In this document: positions 6,789 to 14,277 of the stretch, one piece after another
Layout of the letters: the number at the start of each line of letters is the position of its first letter
Numbering within the stretch: position 1 is the stretch's first letter
Assembly (NCBI GenBank): GCA_948505485.1
Contig: CAOPQH010000015.1
Coordinates: 1 to 19,525, forward strand
Reading direction: 5' to 3'
Origin: an uncultured Clostridia bacterium
GTDB taxonomy: Bacteria; Bacillota; Clostridia; TANB77; CAG-508
Length of the DNA: 19,525 bases
Made by a program: the position numbers and the translations under genes
The notes under the pieces: model-generated
What the model was told of the DNA's origin: nothing
The model's input: only the letters and a program-made list of their open reading frames with translations
Databases searched by the model: none

Positions 6789-8228
6789 GTGAATAAAACA
6801 TTAAGAAAAACTAAAATTGTAGGAACAATAGGTCCTGCTAGTGAGAATAAATTAGAAGAACTATTTAAAGCTGGACTTAATGTAACTAGAATAAATTATT
6901 CTCATGGAAGTTGGGAAGAACAAAAAGAAAAAACAGAAACAATAATTAGATTAAGAGAACAATTAGATTTACCTATTGCATTACTTTTAGATATGCAAGG
7001 ACCTGAAATTAGAACAGGAATGTTAGTTACAGGAAAAAATGAAAAAATCCAACTAGAAGATGGTCAAAAATTTACATTTGTAAATGAAGACATAGTAGGA
7101 GATAAAGATAAAGTTTCAATATCATATAAGGAATTATATAAAGATGTTAAACCAGGTTCACCAGTATTAATTGATGATGGTGCTATAGAATTAAGAGTTG
7201 ATGAAATTGTTGATAAAGACATAGTATGTACAGTAATTCATGGAAATGGATTAGGAAGTAGAAAAACAGTTAACTTACCAGGTACGCCTGTTCGTTTACC
7301 AGCGTTAAAAGAAAAAGATATTGCAGATTTAAAAACAGCATGTGAACATGACTATGATTACGTTGCTATGTCATTTACAAGAAATAAAGATGATATAGCA
7401 CAAGTTAGAAAAGTATTAGATGAAAATGGTGGAAAGGATATAAAAATTATAACAAAAGTTGAAAATGTTGAAGGCCTAGATCATATGGAAGAAATAGTTA
7501 TAAATGCTGATGCTCAAATGATTGCTCGTGGCGATATGGCTACAGAAACTGATTTTACAGAACCACCAGTTATGCAGAAAAAATTTATTAGATTAAGTAA
7601 TAAAGCTAACAAACCAGCGATTACAGCTACACAAATGTTAGAATCAATGACACATCAACCATTACCAACAAGAGCAGAAGCAAGTGATGTTGCAAATGCT
7701 ATTTATGATAGAACAAGTGCTGTTATGCTTTCTGGGGAATGTGCAATGGGAGATTATCCAGTTGAGTGTGTCGAAACAATGGATAAAATAGCAAGAAGGG
7801 TTGAGCCAGACGTAAATTATTGGAAGAGATTCCATCAAAATGAATATATACAATTAAAAGATCAAGAAGATAAAATTTCATATACTACATGTGTTACTGC
7901 AGAGAAAATCGAAGCAGATGCAATTGTTGCATATACTCATTCAGGAGATTCAGCAAGAAGATTAGCAGGAATGGGAGCTGGATGTCCAATTTTAGCTGTT
8001 ACAGATAAAAAAAGAACATATAATCAATTAGCTTTAGTATGGAATGTAACACCTGTATATATTGAAGCTAAAGAAACTATAGAAGAAACTTTAAAAGCAG
8101 GAATCGCAAAATTTGAAGACAAAGGAATATTAGACAAAGGTGATACAGTAGTATTATCAGGTGGAGCTAAAAACATATCAAAAGAAGGACATGAAAACAA
8201 AGTAATAGGCGGAATAATGAGAATATAA
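6789..8228 (+). CDS. pyk: Pyruvate kinase
   Basis: A 479-residue enzyme of the short bacterial type, without the extra C-terminal PEP-utiliser domain found in many Firmicutes. It makes pyruvate and ATP from phosphoenolpyruvate and ADP. Seen in order: RKTKIVGTIGPAS at the N-terminus, NVTRINYSHG with the R, N, S and H that bind phosphate and potassium, DMQGPEIRTG, the B domain, KVENVEGLDHMEEI with the catalytic lysine, MIARGDMATE with the metal aspartate, TATQMLESM, and PTRAEASDVANAIYDRTSAVMLSGE. The C-terminal regulatory domain is complete. I chose GTG 6789 because AAAGGGGA stands seven bases before it; the ATG at 6771 has no ribosome site. The active-site loops differ from the usual GDLGVE and DGTDA...GETA. 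It has its own promoter and terminator. Confidence 0.96.
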   Translation: MNKTLRKTKIVGTIGPASENKLEELFKAGLNVTRINYSHGSWEEQKEKTETIIRLREQLDLPIALLLDMQGPEIRTGMLVTGKNEKIQLEDGQKFTFVNEDIVGDKDKVSISYKELYKDVKPGSPVLIDDGAIELRVDEIVDKDIVCTVIHGNGLGSRKTVNLPGTPVRLPALKEKDIADLKTACEHDYDYVAMSFTRNKDDIAQVRKVLDENGGKDIKIITKVENVEGLDHMEEIVINADAQMIARGDMATETDFTEPPVMQKKFIRLSNKANKPAITATQMLESMTHQPLPTRAEASDVANAIYDRTSAVMLSGECAMGDYPVECVETMDKIARRVEPDVNYWKRFHQNEYIQLKDQEDKISYTTCVTAEKIEADAIVAYTHSGDSARRLAGMGAGCPILAVTDKKRTYNQLALVWNVTPVYIEAKETIEETLKAGIAKFEDKGILDKGDTVVLSGGAKNISKEGHENKVIGGIMRI

Positions 8229-8233
8229 ATTAT

Positions 8234-8260
8234 AAAAGATCGCATAAAAGCGGTCTTTTA
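8234..8260. terminator. Intrinsic terminator between pyk and the flavin reductase gene
   Basis: AAAAGATCGC (8234-8243) pairs with GCGGTCTTTT (8250-8259) around ATAAAA, with one G-T wobble. A-runs and T-runs on either side make it usable from both converging genes; it overlaps the last codon of the minus-strand gene at 8258. Confidence 0.85.
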
Positions 8261-8767
8261 TTGATTAACAAGTACATTTTTAATTTCAGAAATATACATA
8301 CAATGATAATCTTTATTAGCATACCAAATTTTATCTAAATCATTATCTAAAAAATAGTCAGGTTTCAAATCTTGTTTATACAATTTTTTGCAAATTAAAA
8401 CAAGTTTAGCCTCATCAAAAAAAGGGGTATCATTGTAACTTGATAGATTTAAATTACTATTTTCAATTTTATCTTCATCTCTACCAGATACAGTTCCCAT
8501 ATATTTTAAAATATCTTTATATGCATTACTAAAAAAACATAGTGAAAAAGTTTCAGAATTATCAACAAATTCTTTTGTATATCTCTGAGGCCTAATTACA
8601 ACATAAGATACATTTTTTCCCCACATCACACCTAAACCACCCCATGATGCAGTCATAGAATTTATTTTATTTTGATTTTTTGCAGTAATAAGCATCCAAT
8701 CAGTGCCTATTTTTTTAAAAGGATTTAAAACAAAACTTTCAATATTAATTTCTTTAAAATTGCCCAT
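8258..8767 (-). CDS. Flavin reductase-like FMN-binding split-barrel protein
   Basis: A 169-residue protein of the flavin reductase/flavoredoxin family, whose members bind FMN and pass electrons from NAD(P)H or a redox partner. The N-terminal half carries the family pattern: FKKIGTDWMLITAK, then NSMTASWGGLGVMWGKN (T39-A40-S41-W42, where FMN phosphate is bound), then VSYVVIRPQRYTKEFVDNSETFSLCFF. I chose the ATG whose complement is at 8765-8767 because GGAGG lies seven bases before it; the longer reading to 8788 has no ribosome site. The gene stands alone on minus between pyk and the alg14-like gene, so its redox partner cannot be guessed from context. Its leader holds a small perfect hairpin. 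Confidence 0.85.
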   Translation of the reverse strand: MGNFKEINIESFVLNPFKKIGTDWMLITAKNQNKINSMTASWGGLGVMWGKNVSYVVIRPQRYTKEFVDNSETFSLCFFSNAYKDILKYMGTVSGRDEDKIENSNLNLSSYNDTPFFDEAKLVLICKKLYKQDLKPDYFLDNDLDKIWYANKDYHCMYISEIKNVLVNQ

Positions 8768-8782
8768 AAAAAACCTCCATTC

Positions 8783-8799
8783 GAGCAATTTTATTGCTC
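8783..8799 (-). promoter_or_regulatory. Perfect 6-bp hairpin in the flavin reductase leader
   Basis: GAGCAA and TTGCTC form an inverted repeat around a five-base AT loop, six bases upstream of the GGAGG ribosome site of the minus-strand gene. It has no T run and is not a terminator. It could be an operator half-site pair or an mRNA-stabilising stem; nothing in the sequence decides between them. Confidence 0.35.
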
Positions 8800-8886
8800 A
8801 CATACATATTTATTCATTATCTTTTTTATATATTACAATATTTTTAAATATTTATTTAATAAAATAATAATATATTAGTAAAATAC

Positions 8887-8915
8887 TAGACATATCAAGC
8901 AATTAAAGATATAAT
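8887..8915 (+). promoter_or_regulatory. Strong promoter of the alg14-alg13-ruvB-queH run
   Basis: The -35 TAGACA (8887-8892; one mismatch to TTGACA), a 17-base spacer and a perfect TATAAT (8910-8915). The expected start near 8922 lies just after an ATG at 8920, which rules that ATG out and leaves a leader of about 22 bases before the ATG at 8944. Confidence 0.7.
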
Positions 8916-8943
8916 ATGAATGAAAAAATATGAGGAGAAGAAT

Positions 8944-9414
8944 ATGAAAAAAGTTTTATTTATTTCAAGTACAGGTGGGCATTTAAATGAACTTATGCAA
9001 TTAAAACCGATATTTAATAAATATGATTACCATATAATAACTGAAAAAGATAAAACAAACATGGAATTGAAAAAAGAATATGGAAAAAGGATATCATACC
9101 TACCATATGGAACAAGAAGTAAAATGTGTTCATATATATTTAAATTTCCATGGATGTGTATAAAAACAGTTTATTTATATTTTAAAATAAGACCTAAAGT
9201 TATTGTTACAACAGGAACTCATACAGCGGGACCAATGTGTTGCTTAGGAAAAATTTTTGGAAGTAAAATAGTATTTATTGAAACATTTGCAAATTCTACT
9301 ACAAAAACAGTAACAGGAAAATTAGTATATCCAATAGCAGATTTATTTATAGTTCAATGGGAAGAAATGCTTAAATTATATCCAAAAGCAAAGATGGGAG
9401 GACCAATATATTAA
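8944..9414 (+). CDS. Alg14/PssD-type glycosyltransferase subunit
   Basis: A 156-residue protein matching Alg14 family proteins (PssD, CpsF-type), the membrane-anchoring acceptor-binding half of a two-part GT-B glycosyltransferase. The N-terminus KKVLFISSTGGHLNELMQL contains the conserved GGH motif (residues 11-13) after the first beta strand. Further on are a hydrophobic amphipathic stretch (CIKTVYLYFKIRPKVIVTTG) and THTAGPMCCLGKIFGSKIVFIETFA, then the family end WEEMLKLYPKAKMGGPIY. The start is ATG 8944 with AGGAG eight bases before it. The stop codon shares one base with the start of the next gene, the Alg13-like half, so the two are translationally coupled and probably made in equal amounts. 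The pair likely adds the second sugar to a lipid-linked precursor. Confidence 0.88.
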   Translation: MKKVLFISSTGGHLNELMQLKPIFNKYDYHIITEKDKTNMELKKEYGKRISYLPYGTRSKMCSYIFKFPWMCIKTVYLYFKIRPKVIVTTGTHTAGPMCCLGKIFGSKIVFIETFANSTTKTVTGKLVYPIADLFIVQWEEMLKLYPKAKMGGPIY

Positions 9415-9896
9415 TGATATTAGTATTATTAGGAACACAAAATAATAGTTTTAATAGATTATTAGAAGAAATAGAAAGAAATATAGAAAAAGGAAACATA
9501 AATGAAAAAGTAATTGCACAATGTGGATTTACAAAATTTAAATCTGATAAAATAGAAACATTTGATTTTGTTTCAACAGAAGAAATTGAAAAATTAATAG
9601 AAAATGCAAATTATATAATAACGCATGGTGGTGTTGGATCAATTGTGTCTTCATTAAAGCAAGGTAAAAAAGTAATTGCTGTACCAAGAATGAAAATGTA
9701 TGATGAGCATGTTAACGACCATCAAATTGATATAGTATACAAATTTAATGAACAAGGTCATATCATAGGAATAACAGGAGTAGAAGAATTATCAAAAGCA
9801 TTAAAAGATATAAAAGATTTCAAGCCAAAACCATATATAAGTAATTCTAATAAATTAATAAATATAGTTGAAGATTATATAGACAGTGTTTTATAA
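9414..9896 (+). CDS. Alg13/PssE-type glycosyltransferase subunit
   Basis: A 160-residue protein with the C-terminal GT28 fold of Alg13/PssE, the nucleotide-sugar-binding half of the enzyme. The start MILVLLGTQNNSFNRLLEEIE is the family's first beta strand and GT loop. The donor-binding motif ITHGGVGSIVSSLKQGKKVIAVPRMKMYDEHVNDHQ is complete, with the GG and the late E-H-D-H residues expected for UDP-sugar binding. It overlaps the Alg14-like gene by one base (TAATG) and has no strong ribosome site of its own, which points to reinitiation after the first gene. Probable donors are UDP-GlcNAc, UDP-glucose or UDP-galactose; the sequence does not tell which. ruvB follows after 12 bases. Confidence 0.9.
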   Translation: MILVLLGTQNNSFNRLLEEIERNIEKGNINEKVIAQCGFTKFKSDKIETFDFVSTEEIEKLIENANYIITHGGVGSIVSSLKQGKKVIAVPRMKMYDEHVNDHQIDIVYKFNEQGHIIGITGVEELSKALKDIKDFKPKPYISNSNKLINIVEDYIDSVL

Positions 9897-9908
9897 AGGA
9901 GATATGCA

Positions 9909-10916
9909 ATGGAAGAAAATAAATTAATAAGTCCTGAATTAGAAAACGGTCAAGAAGAAAGATTAGAAAATTCATTAAGACCTCAAACATTAAACGAATA
10001 TATAGGTCAAAATAAAGTTAAAGAAAATATGAAAATATATATAGAAGCAGCAAAAAAAAGAAATGAGCAATTAGACCACTGTTTGTTTTATGGACCTCCA
10101 GGTTTAGGAAAAACAACACTTTCAAATATTATTGCAAATGAAATGGAATCAAACATAAAAATAACATCAGGACCTGCAATAGAGAAGCCAGGAGATTTAG
10201 CAGCAATACTTACAAATTTATCACAAAATGATGTTTTATTTATAGATGAAATACATAGATTAAACAAAAGTGTTGAAGAAATACTTTATCCTGCATTAGA
10301 GGATTTTTCTTTAGATATTATAATAGGAAAAGGACCAAGTGCAAGGTCTATAAGACTTGATTTACCTAAATTTACTCTAATAGGGGCCACTACTAAAGCA
10401 GGCTCATTGACAACGCCATTAAGAGATAGGTTTGGTATAGTTCTTAGATTAGATTTATATTCAACAGAAGATTTAACAACAATAGTAATGAGGTCAAGTA
10501 ACATTTTAGAAGTTAAAATAGAGGAAACTGCAGCTATTGAAATAGCAAGAAGGTCAAGAGGTACACCTAGAATTGCAAATCGAATTTTAAAAAGAGTAAG
10601 AGATTACGCATCAGTGCTTGGAGATGGAGATATAACATTAAAATTAACAAAACATGCATTAAACCAGTTAGAAATAGATGAATTAGGATTAGACGAAATT
10701 GATAGGAAAATATTAGAAACAATGATAACGCAATATGCTGGAAAACCTGTAGGAATAGAGACTTTAGCTACATCTTTAGGAGAAGAAATAGACACAATAG
10801 AAGATGTTTATGAGCCATATTTAATGCAAATAGGATTTATTGCTAGAACTCCTAGAGGAAGAATTCCTTTACCAAAAGCATATGCACATTTAGGGTTTGA
10901 GTATAATGAAAATTAG
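9909..10916 (+). CDS. ruvB: Holliday junction branch-migration ATPase RuvB
   Basis: A 335-residue AAA+ hexameric motor that, with RuvA, moves Holliday junctions during recombination repair. Features: RPQTLNEYIGQ near the N-terminus, Walker A GPPGLGKT (62-69), Walker B LFIDEIHRL (D113, E114), sensor 1 IGATTKAG (about 159-165), the arginine-finger region LRDRFG, sensor 2 around GTPRIANR, and the winged-helix end IGFIARTPRGRI. Length and all motifs are normal. Start ATG 9909 follows AAAGGAG. ruvA is not adjacent; ruvB sits 12 bases behind the Alg13-like gene, with which it must share the promoter at 8887 unless an unseen internal one exists. RuvC and RuvA must be sought elsewhere in the genome. 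Confidence 0.97.
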   Translation: MEENKLISPELENGQEERLENSLRPQTLNEYIGQNKVKENMKIYIEAAKKRNEQLDHCLFYGPPGLGKTTLSNIIANEMESNIKITSGPAIEKPGDLAAILTNLSQNDVLFIDEIHRLNKSVEEILYPALEDFSLDIIIGKGPSARSIRLDLPKFTLIGATTKAGSLTTPLRDRFGIVLRLDLYSTEDLTTIVMRSSNILEVKIEETAAIEIARRSRGTPRIANRILKRVRDYASVLGDGDITLKLTKHALNQLEIDELGLDEIDRKILETMITQYAGKPVGIETLATSLGEEIDTIEDVYEPYLMQIGFIARTPRGRIPLPKAYAHLGFEYNEN

Positions 10917-10931
10917 CCTAATAAAATTATT

Positions 10932-10968
10932 GGAAGGAGTAGTATTATTAAGTAATACATATTAAAAG
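10932..10968 (+). promoter_or_regulatory. Shine-Dalgarno far from the start, with a hairpin between
   Basis: A strong GGAAGGAGT (10932-10940) lies 28 bases before the ATG at 10969, too far for normal initiation. Between them GTATTA (10942-10947) and TAATAC (10953-10958) form a perfect 6-bp hairpin with a five-base loop, which when folded would bring the site to about 11 bases from the ATG. No other start codon is open in frame upstream (TAA at 10963). Confidence 0.5.
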
Positions 10969-12492
10969 ATGAAAGAAAATAACAAAAAAAAATTAAGAAA
11001 TAATGTATATACAATTATATTTTTTGTATTAATATTTTTTTTAATATCTTCAATAATTTTAAACAAACCATTAACTGATTTAGATGAAATGTGGAATTAC
11101 AATTTTTCTAAAAATATTTTAGAAGGTAGACTTCCATACAAAGATTTCAATATAATTCAAATGCCATTAGTACCGTATATAGGAACAATATTTTTAATGA
11201 TATTTGGTAATCAATTGTTATCTATGAGAATATTAGCGATAATTATATCATTTTTGATAATTTATTTTTCATATTTAATATTAAAAGAATTTAAAGTTAA
11301 CAAATATGTAAATTTATTATCAATTGTAGGAATTGTATATTTATTTGAACAACATTTTAGAGTAGATTATAATTTCTTTTTATTATTAATATTACTTGTA
11401 ATAATATATATTGAATTAAAAAACAAAGAGTATTTAGGCAAAATATCATATAAAGATATAGTAATAGGAATTTTATTAGGTATTTGTATATGCACAAAAC
11501 AAACAACAGGCATATGTATTGCATTTGTTAGTATCTTTTATCAGTTGATATTTGTAAAAGATAAAGAAAGTTTTAAGATTTTTATAAAAAAATCAATGTA
11601 TAGAATAATTGGCATTATGCTTCCAATATTAGTACTTGTAATATATTTTACATTATTTGATTTATGGATAGATTTTATTGATTATTCTATATTAGGAATA
11701 AAAACTTTTTCAAACAAGATTTCATATTTCAATTTACTAAAAAGTGATAATCTGATTATAAAAATATTTAGTATTATAATACCATTGTTTATGTTAATAC
11801 AATTACTAAGTATCCTAACAAAAAGAGTAAAATCAATAAATATAAATATTTCAAACTTGATTTTATTTGCTTATTCTTGTGCATCAATAGTTGTAGTTTA
11901 TCCAATATCAGATGAAATACACTTTTTAGTTGGTACTTTACCTGTAATATTGTTAATTATTATAAAGACATATCAACTTTTAAATAAAATAATAACAAAC
12001 AAAGCAGTAACAATATTTTTAAAATCATTTACTCAAATAATAATTGTTTGGATAGGAATATGTATTTTATATTACTCACTGATTAACATGTATAATTATT
12101 TTAATAATTGCAATAAATACGAGCAAATAAATCATTTTTATTATATTCCAGACTCTGATTATTCAAGGGTAAAAGATGTAAATGAATATATAAACAGTCA
12201 AAATAAAGGTGTATATATATTAGATGCACAGGCTGTATTTTATACAATTCCATTAGATCAATACAATAAAAATTATGATATGTTATTAAAAGGTAATTTA
12301 GGAGCAAAAGGTGAAGAAAAAATAATTAATGAAATAAAAACATCAGACAATATACAACTATTATTATTAAATGACAGGCAAAAGTTAAATTGGCAAACTC
12401 CAACAAATATAATTAATTATACAAAAGAAAATTTAACTAATATAGGTAGTGTCGGAATATTTGATATTTATGAAAATAGAGGTAATAAGTAA
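10969..12492 (+). CDS. GT39/PMT-like polytopic membrane glycosyltransferase
   Basis: A 507-residue protein with many hydrophobic helices, of the C-type glycosyltransferase fold (ArnT/PMT-like, often annotated as family 39). After a basic N-terminus and the first helix comes the diagnostic first external loop: TDLDEMWNYNFSKNILEGRLPYKDF, with acidic D37-x-D39-E40 that in the family bind acceptor or metal, and then IIQMPLVPYIG. About ten further helices follow to roughly residue 385, and a soluble extracytoplasmic domain of about 120 residues ends the protein (DSDYSRVKDVNEYIN...YILDAQAVFY...). Such enzymes use polyprenyl-phosphate sugars as donors outside the membrane. The stop overlaps the queH start by one base. 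Only the start region is odd: the ribosome site is remote. Confidence 0.75.
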   Translation: MKENNKKKLRNNVYTIIFFVLIFFLISSIILNKPLTDLDEMWNYNFSKNILEGRLPYKDFNIIQMPLVPYIGTIFLMIFGNQLLSMRILAIIISFLIIYFSYLILKEFKVNKYVNLLSIVGIVYLFEQHFRVDYNFFLLLILLVIIYIELKNKEYLGKISYKDIVIGILLGICICTKQTTGICIAFVSIFYQLIFVKDKESFKIFIKKSMYRIIGIMLPILVLVIYFTLFDLWIDFIDYSILGIKTFSNKISYFNLLKSDNLIIKIFSIIIPLFMLIQLLSILTKRVKSININISNLILFAYSCASIVVVYPISDEIHFLVGTLPVILLIIIKTYQLLNKIITNKAVTIFLKSFTQIIIVWIGICILYYSLINMYNYFNNCNKYEQINHFYYIPDSDYSRVKDVNEYINSQNKGVYILDAQAVFYTIPLDQYNKNYDMLLKGNLGAKGEEKIINEIKTSDNIQLLLLNDRQKLNWQTPTNIINYTKENLTNIGSVGIFDIYENRGNK

Positions 12493-13076
12493 TGAAGTTA
12501 TTAATGCATACTTGTTGTGCACCATGTAGTGTGTACTGTATAGATTCTTTAAGAGAAGAGGGAATAGAGCCAGTTATATACTGGTATAACCCTAATATAC
12601 ATCCATATATAGAATATAAGACAAGAAGAGATACATTAAAAGAATATAGTAAAAGTATTAATGTAAAGGCAATATTTGAAGAAGAATATGGATTAGATGA
12701 ATTTTGCAAAAATGTAATAGGAGATTTGCAAAATAGATGTGCAAATTATTGTTATAAAGTAAGAATGGAACAAACTGCTAAATATGCAAAAGAAAATGGA
12801 TATGATGCTATAACAACAACTCTTTTAGTAAGTCCATATCAAAAACATGAAGAACTAATAAAAATATGTGAACAAATGGCAAAAAAATATGGTTTAAAAT
12901 TTCTTTATAGAGATTTTAGAGTAGGTTTTAGAGAAGGACAAGCAAAGGCAAGAGAATTAGGATTGTATATGCAAAAATACTGCGGATGCATATTTTCGGA
13001 GGAAGATAGGTACCTACATGCAAAAAAGAAAAAACTTACAGCTACAAGGAGCTTGAAAGATAAAAAATCAATATAA
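12492..13076 (+). CDS. queH: Epoxyqueuosine reductase QueH
   Basis: A 194-residue iron-sulfur protein (formerly DUF208) that reduces epoxyqueuosine to queuosine, the last step of making the modified wobble base in GUN-reading tRNAs; it replaces cobalamin-dependent QueG. The family's cysteines are in place: HTCCAPC (C8, C9, C12), NRCANYCYKVR (C83, C87) and QKYCGCIFSEEDRY (C164, C166), with YWYNPNIHP in between. The ATG overlaps the stop of the preceding gene (TAATG), so translation is coupled to a glycosyltransferase gene with no obvious metabolic link. The C-terminal tail LHAKKKKLTATRSLKDKKSI is basic and looks different from the second queH-like 3' end seen at 14140. The rhuM gene starts 12 bases later. 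Confidence 0.95.
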   Translation: MKLLMHTCCAPCSVYCIDSLREEGIEPVIYWYNPNIHPYIEYKTRRDTLKEYSKSINVKAIFEEEYGLDEFCKNVIGDLQNRCANYCYKVRMEQTAKYAKENGYDAITTTLLVSPYQKHEELIKICEQMAKKYGLKFLYRDFRVGFREGQAKARELGLYMQKYCGCIFSEEDRYLHAKKKKLTATRSLKDKKSI

Positions 13077-13088
13077 GGAGGAGAATAT

Positions 13089-14136
13089 TTGAATAATAAA
13101 AATGAAATTACAATTCGTTCTAGTGCTGCAGAATATTTAACATATGTAGCAGCAGTAGGAGACGATTCGAATTCAATAGAAGTTAGATATGAAGATGAAA
13201 ATATATGGCTTACTCAAAAAATGTTAGCAGTGGTTTATGGAGTAAATGTAGCAACGATAAATGAACATATATCAAATATTTATAAAGATAATGAATTAGA
13301 AAAAGATTCAACTATTAGGAATTTCCTAATAGTTCAAAAAGAAGGTAACAGAAAGGTTTCGAGAGAAGTTGCACATTATAATTTACAAATGATAATATCA
13401 GTAGGATTCAAAGTAAATAATGAAAGAGCTGTACAATTTAGAAAGTGGGCAAATCAAATAGTAAAAGATTACACAATAAAAGGTTGGGTAATGGATGATG
13501 AACGTTTAAAAAATGGTGGCTCAATTTTAACTGAAAAATACTTTGAAGAACAATTAGAACGCATTAGAGAAATAAGAATGTCTGAGCGAAAATTTTACCA
13601 AAAAATTACTGACATATACGCAACTTCAATAGATTATGATAAAACAGCAAAAGCAACAATTAGATTTTTTACAGCTGTTCAAAACAAACTTCATTATGCA
13701 GTATCGCGGAAATACAGCAGCAGAGATAATATATAATCGAGCAGATAGTAAAAAAGAAAATATGGGATTAACTTCATGGGAAGGAGCACCTAATAGCAAA
13801 ATACATAAATATGATGTAGTGATAGCCAAAAATTATTTAAATGAAACAGAAATTGCACAGCTAGAAAGAATGGTATCAGCATATTTAGATTTAGCAGAGA
13901 TGCAAGCAATGAGACATATTCCAATGACAATGGAGGATTGGGAAGAAAGATTAAATGGATTCTTAAAATTATGGGATCATGAAATTTTAAAAGATAATGG
14001 AAAAATATCAGCAGAAATGGCAAAACTTCATGCAGAAACTGAATTTGAAAAATATAGAATAATTCAAGATAGAATATACATTTCTGATTTTGACCAGCTT
14101 ATTATAGATGCTAAAAAATTAAAAAAAGACAATTAA
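13089..14136 (+). pseudogene. RhuM-family virulence protein gene, broken by a +1 frameshift
   Basis: Two adjoining frames together give one RhuM family protein of about 349 residues, a normal length. The first frame (TTG 13089, AAGGAGGAG just before it, to 13736) carries IWLTQKMLAVVYGVNVATINEHI, a helix-turn-helix-like region, DNELEKDSTIRNF and VGFKVNNERAVQFRKWANQIVKDY. After NKLHYAV (codon ending 13703) homology passes to the next frame: GNTAAEIIYNRADSKKENMGLTSW, then PMTMEDWEERLN and ESEFEKYRIIQDR-type sequence, to the stop at 14136. Four bases (TCGC, 13704-13707) stand where the family needs one codon, so there is one extra base. I see no slippery heptamer. RhuM proteins are linked with virulence regions and mobile DNA; their activity is unknown. 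The second frame has no ribosome site and is unlikely to be made alone. Confidence 0.85.
13310..13334 (+). repeat. Near-perfect 25-bp palindrome inside rhuM
   Basis: The 12-base arms AACTATTAGGAA and TTCCTAATAGTT surround one central T. It is part of the coding sequence (STIRNFLIV) and recurs, slightly changed, at 14664-14694 inside a longer duplicated block. Confidence 0.85.
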
Positions 14137-14139
14137 TTT

Positions 14140-14190
14140 TGCGGTCATAATGCTTTATCTCGGAGGAGGAAAGATATAGTAAAAAGATTA
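14140..14190 (+). pseudogene. Probable displaced queH 3'-end remnant
   Basis: Right after the rhuM stop codon, TGCGGT (14140-14145) is followed, after five bases, by an open stretch from 14151 that reads CFISEEERYSKKIKKDSEED. The true QueH end reads CGCIFSEEDRY, so the last iron-sulfur cysteine motif and the following F-S-E-E-x-R-Y are both recognisable, split by a small insertion. TCGGAGGA is shared base for base. There is no start codon or ribosome site for it. I infer a leftover of a second or ancestral queH 3' end; coincidence in a short AT-rich stretch cannot be excluded. The remaining bases to 14277 contain only the ribosome site of the next gene. Confidence 0.45.
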
Positions 14191-14277
14191 AAAAAGATTC
14201 AGAAGAAGATTTGTACAACATAAAAATACGACAAGAGGAAGGCATATATATTTGCCACAATAAAAAGGAGAATAAAC

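Noticed and set aside
8920..8946. Earlier ATG at 8920 as the start of the Alg14-like protein
   Set aside because: It lies five bases after the -10 box, has no ribosome site, and the extra residues are not part of the family; ATG 8944 has AGGAG before it.
13695..13740. Programmed ribosomal frameshift in rhuM
   Set aside because: No slippery heptamer, no rare-codon pause with a stop at the junction, and no strong stem just downstream; the stop of the first frame comes about 30 bases later. A simple one-base insertion explains it.
13636..14136. The second part of rhuM as an independent gene of 166 residues
   Set aside because: No ribosome site precedes any of its start codons, and its sequence simply continues the RhuM family from the point where the first frame breaks off.
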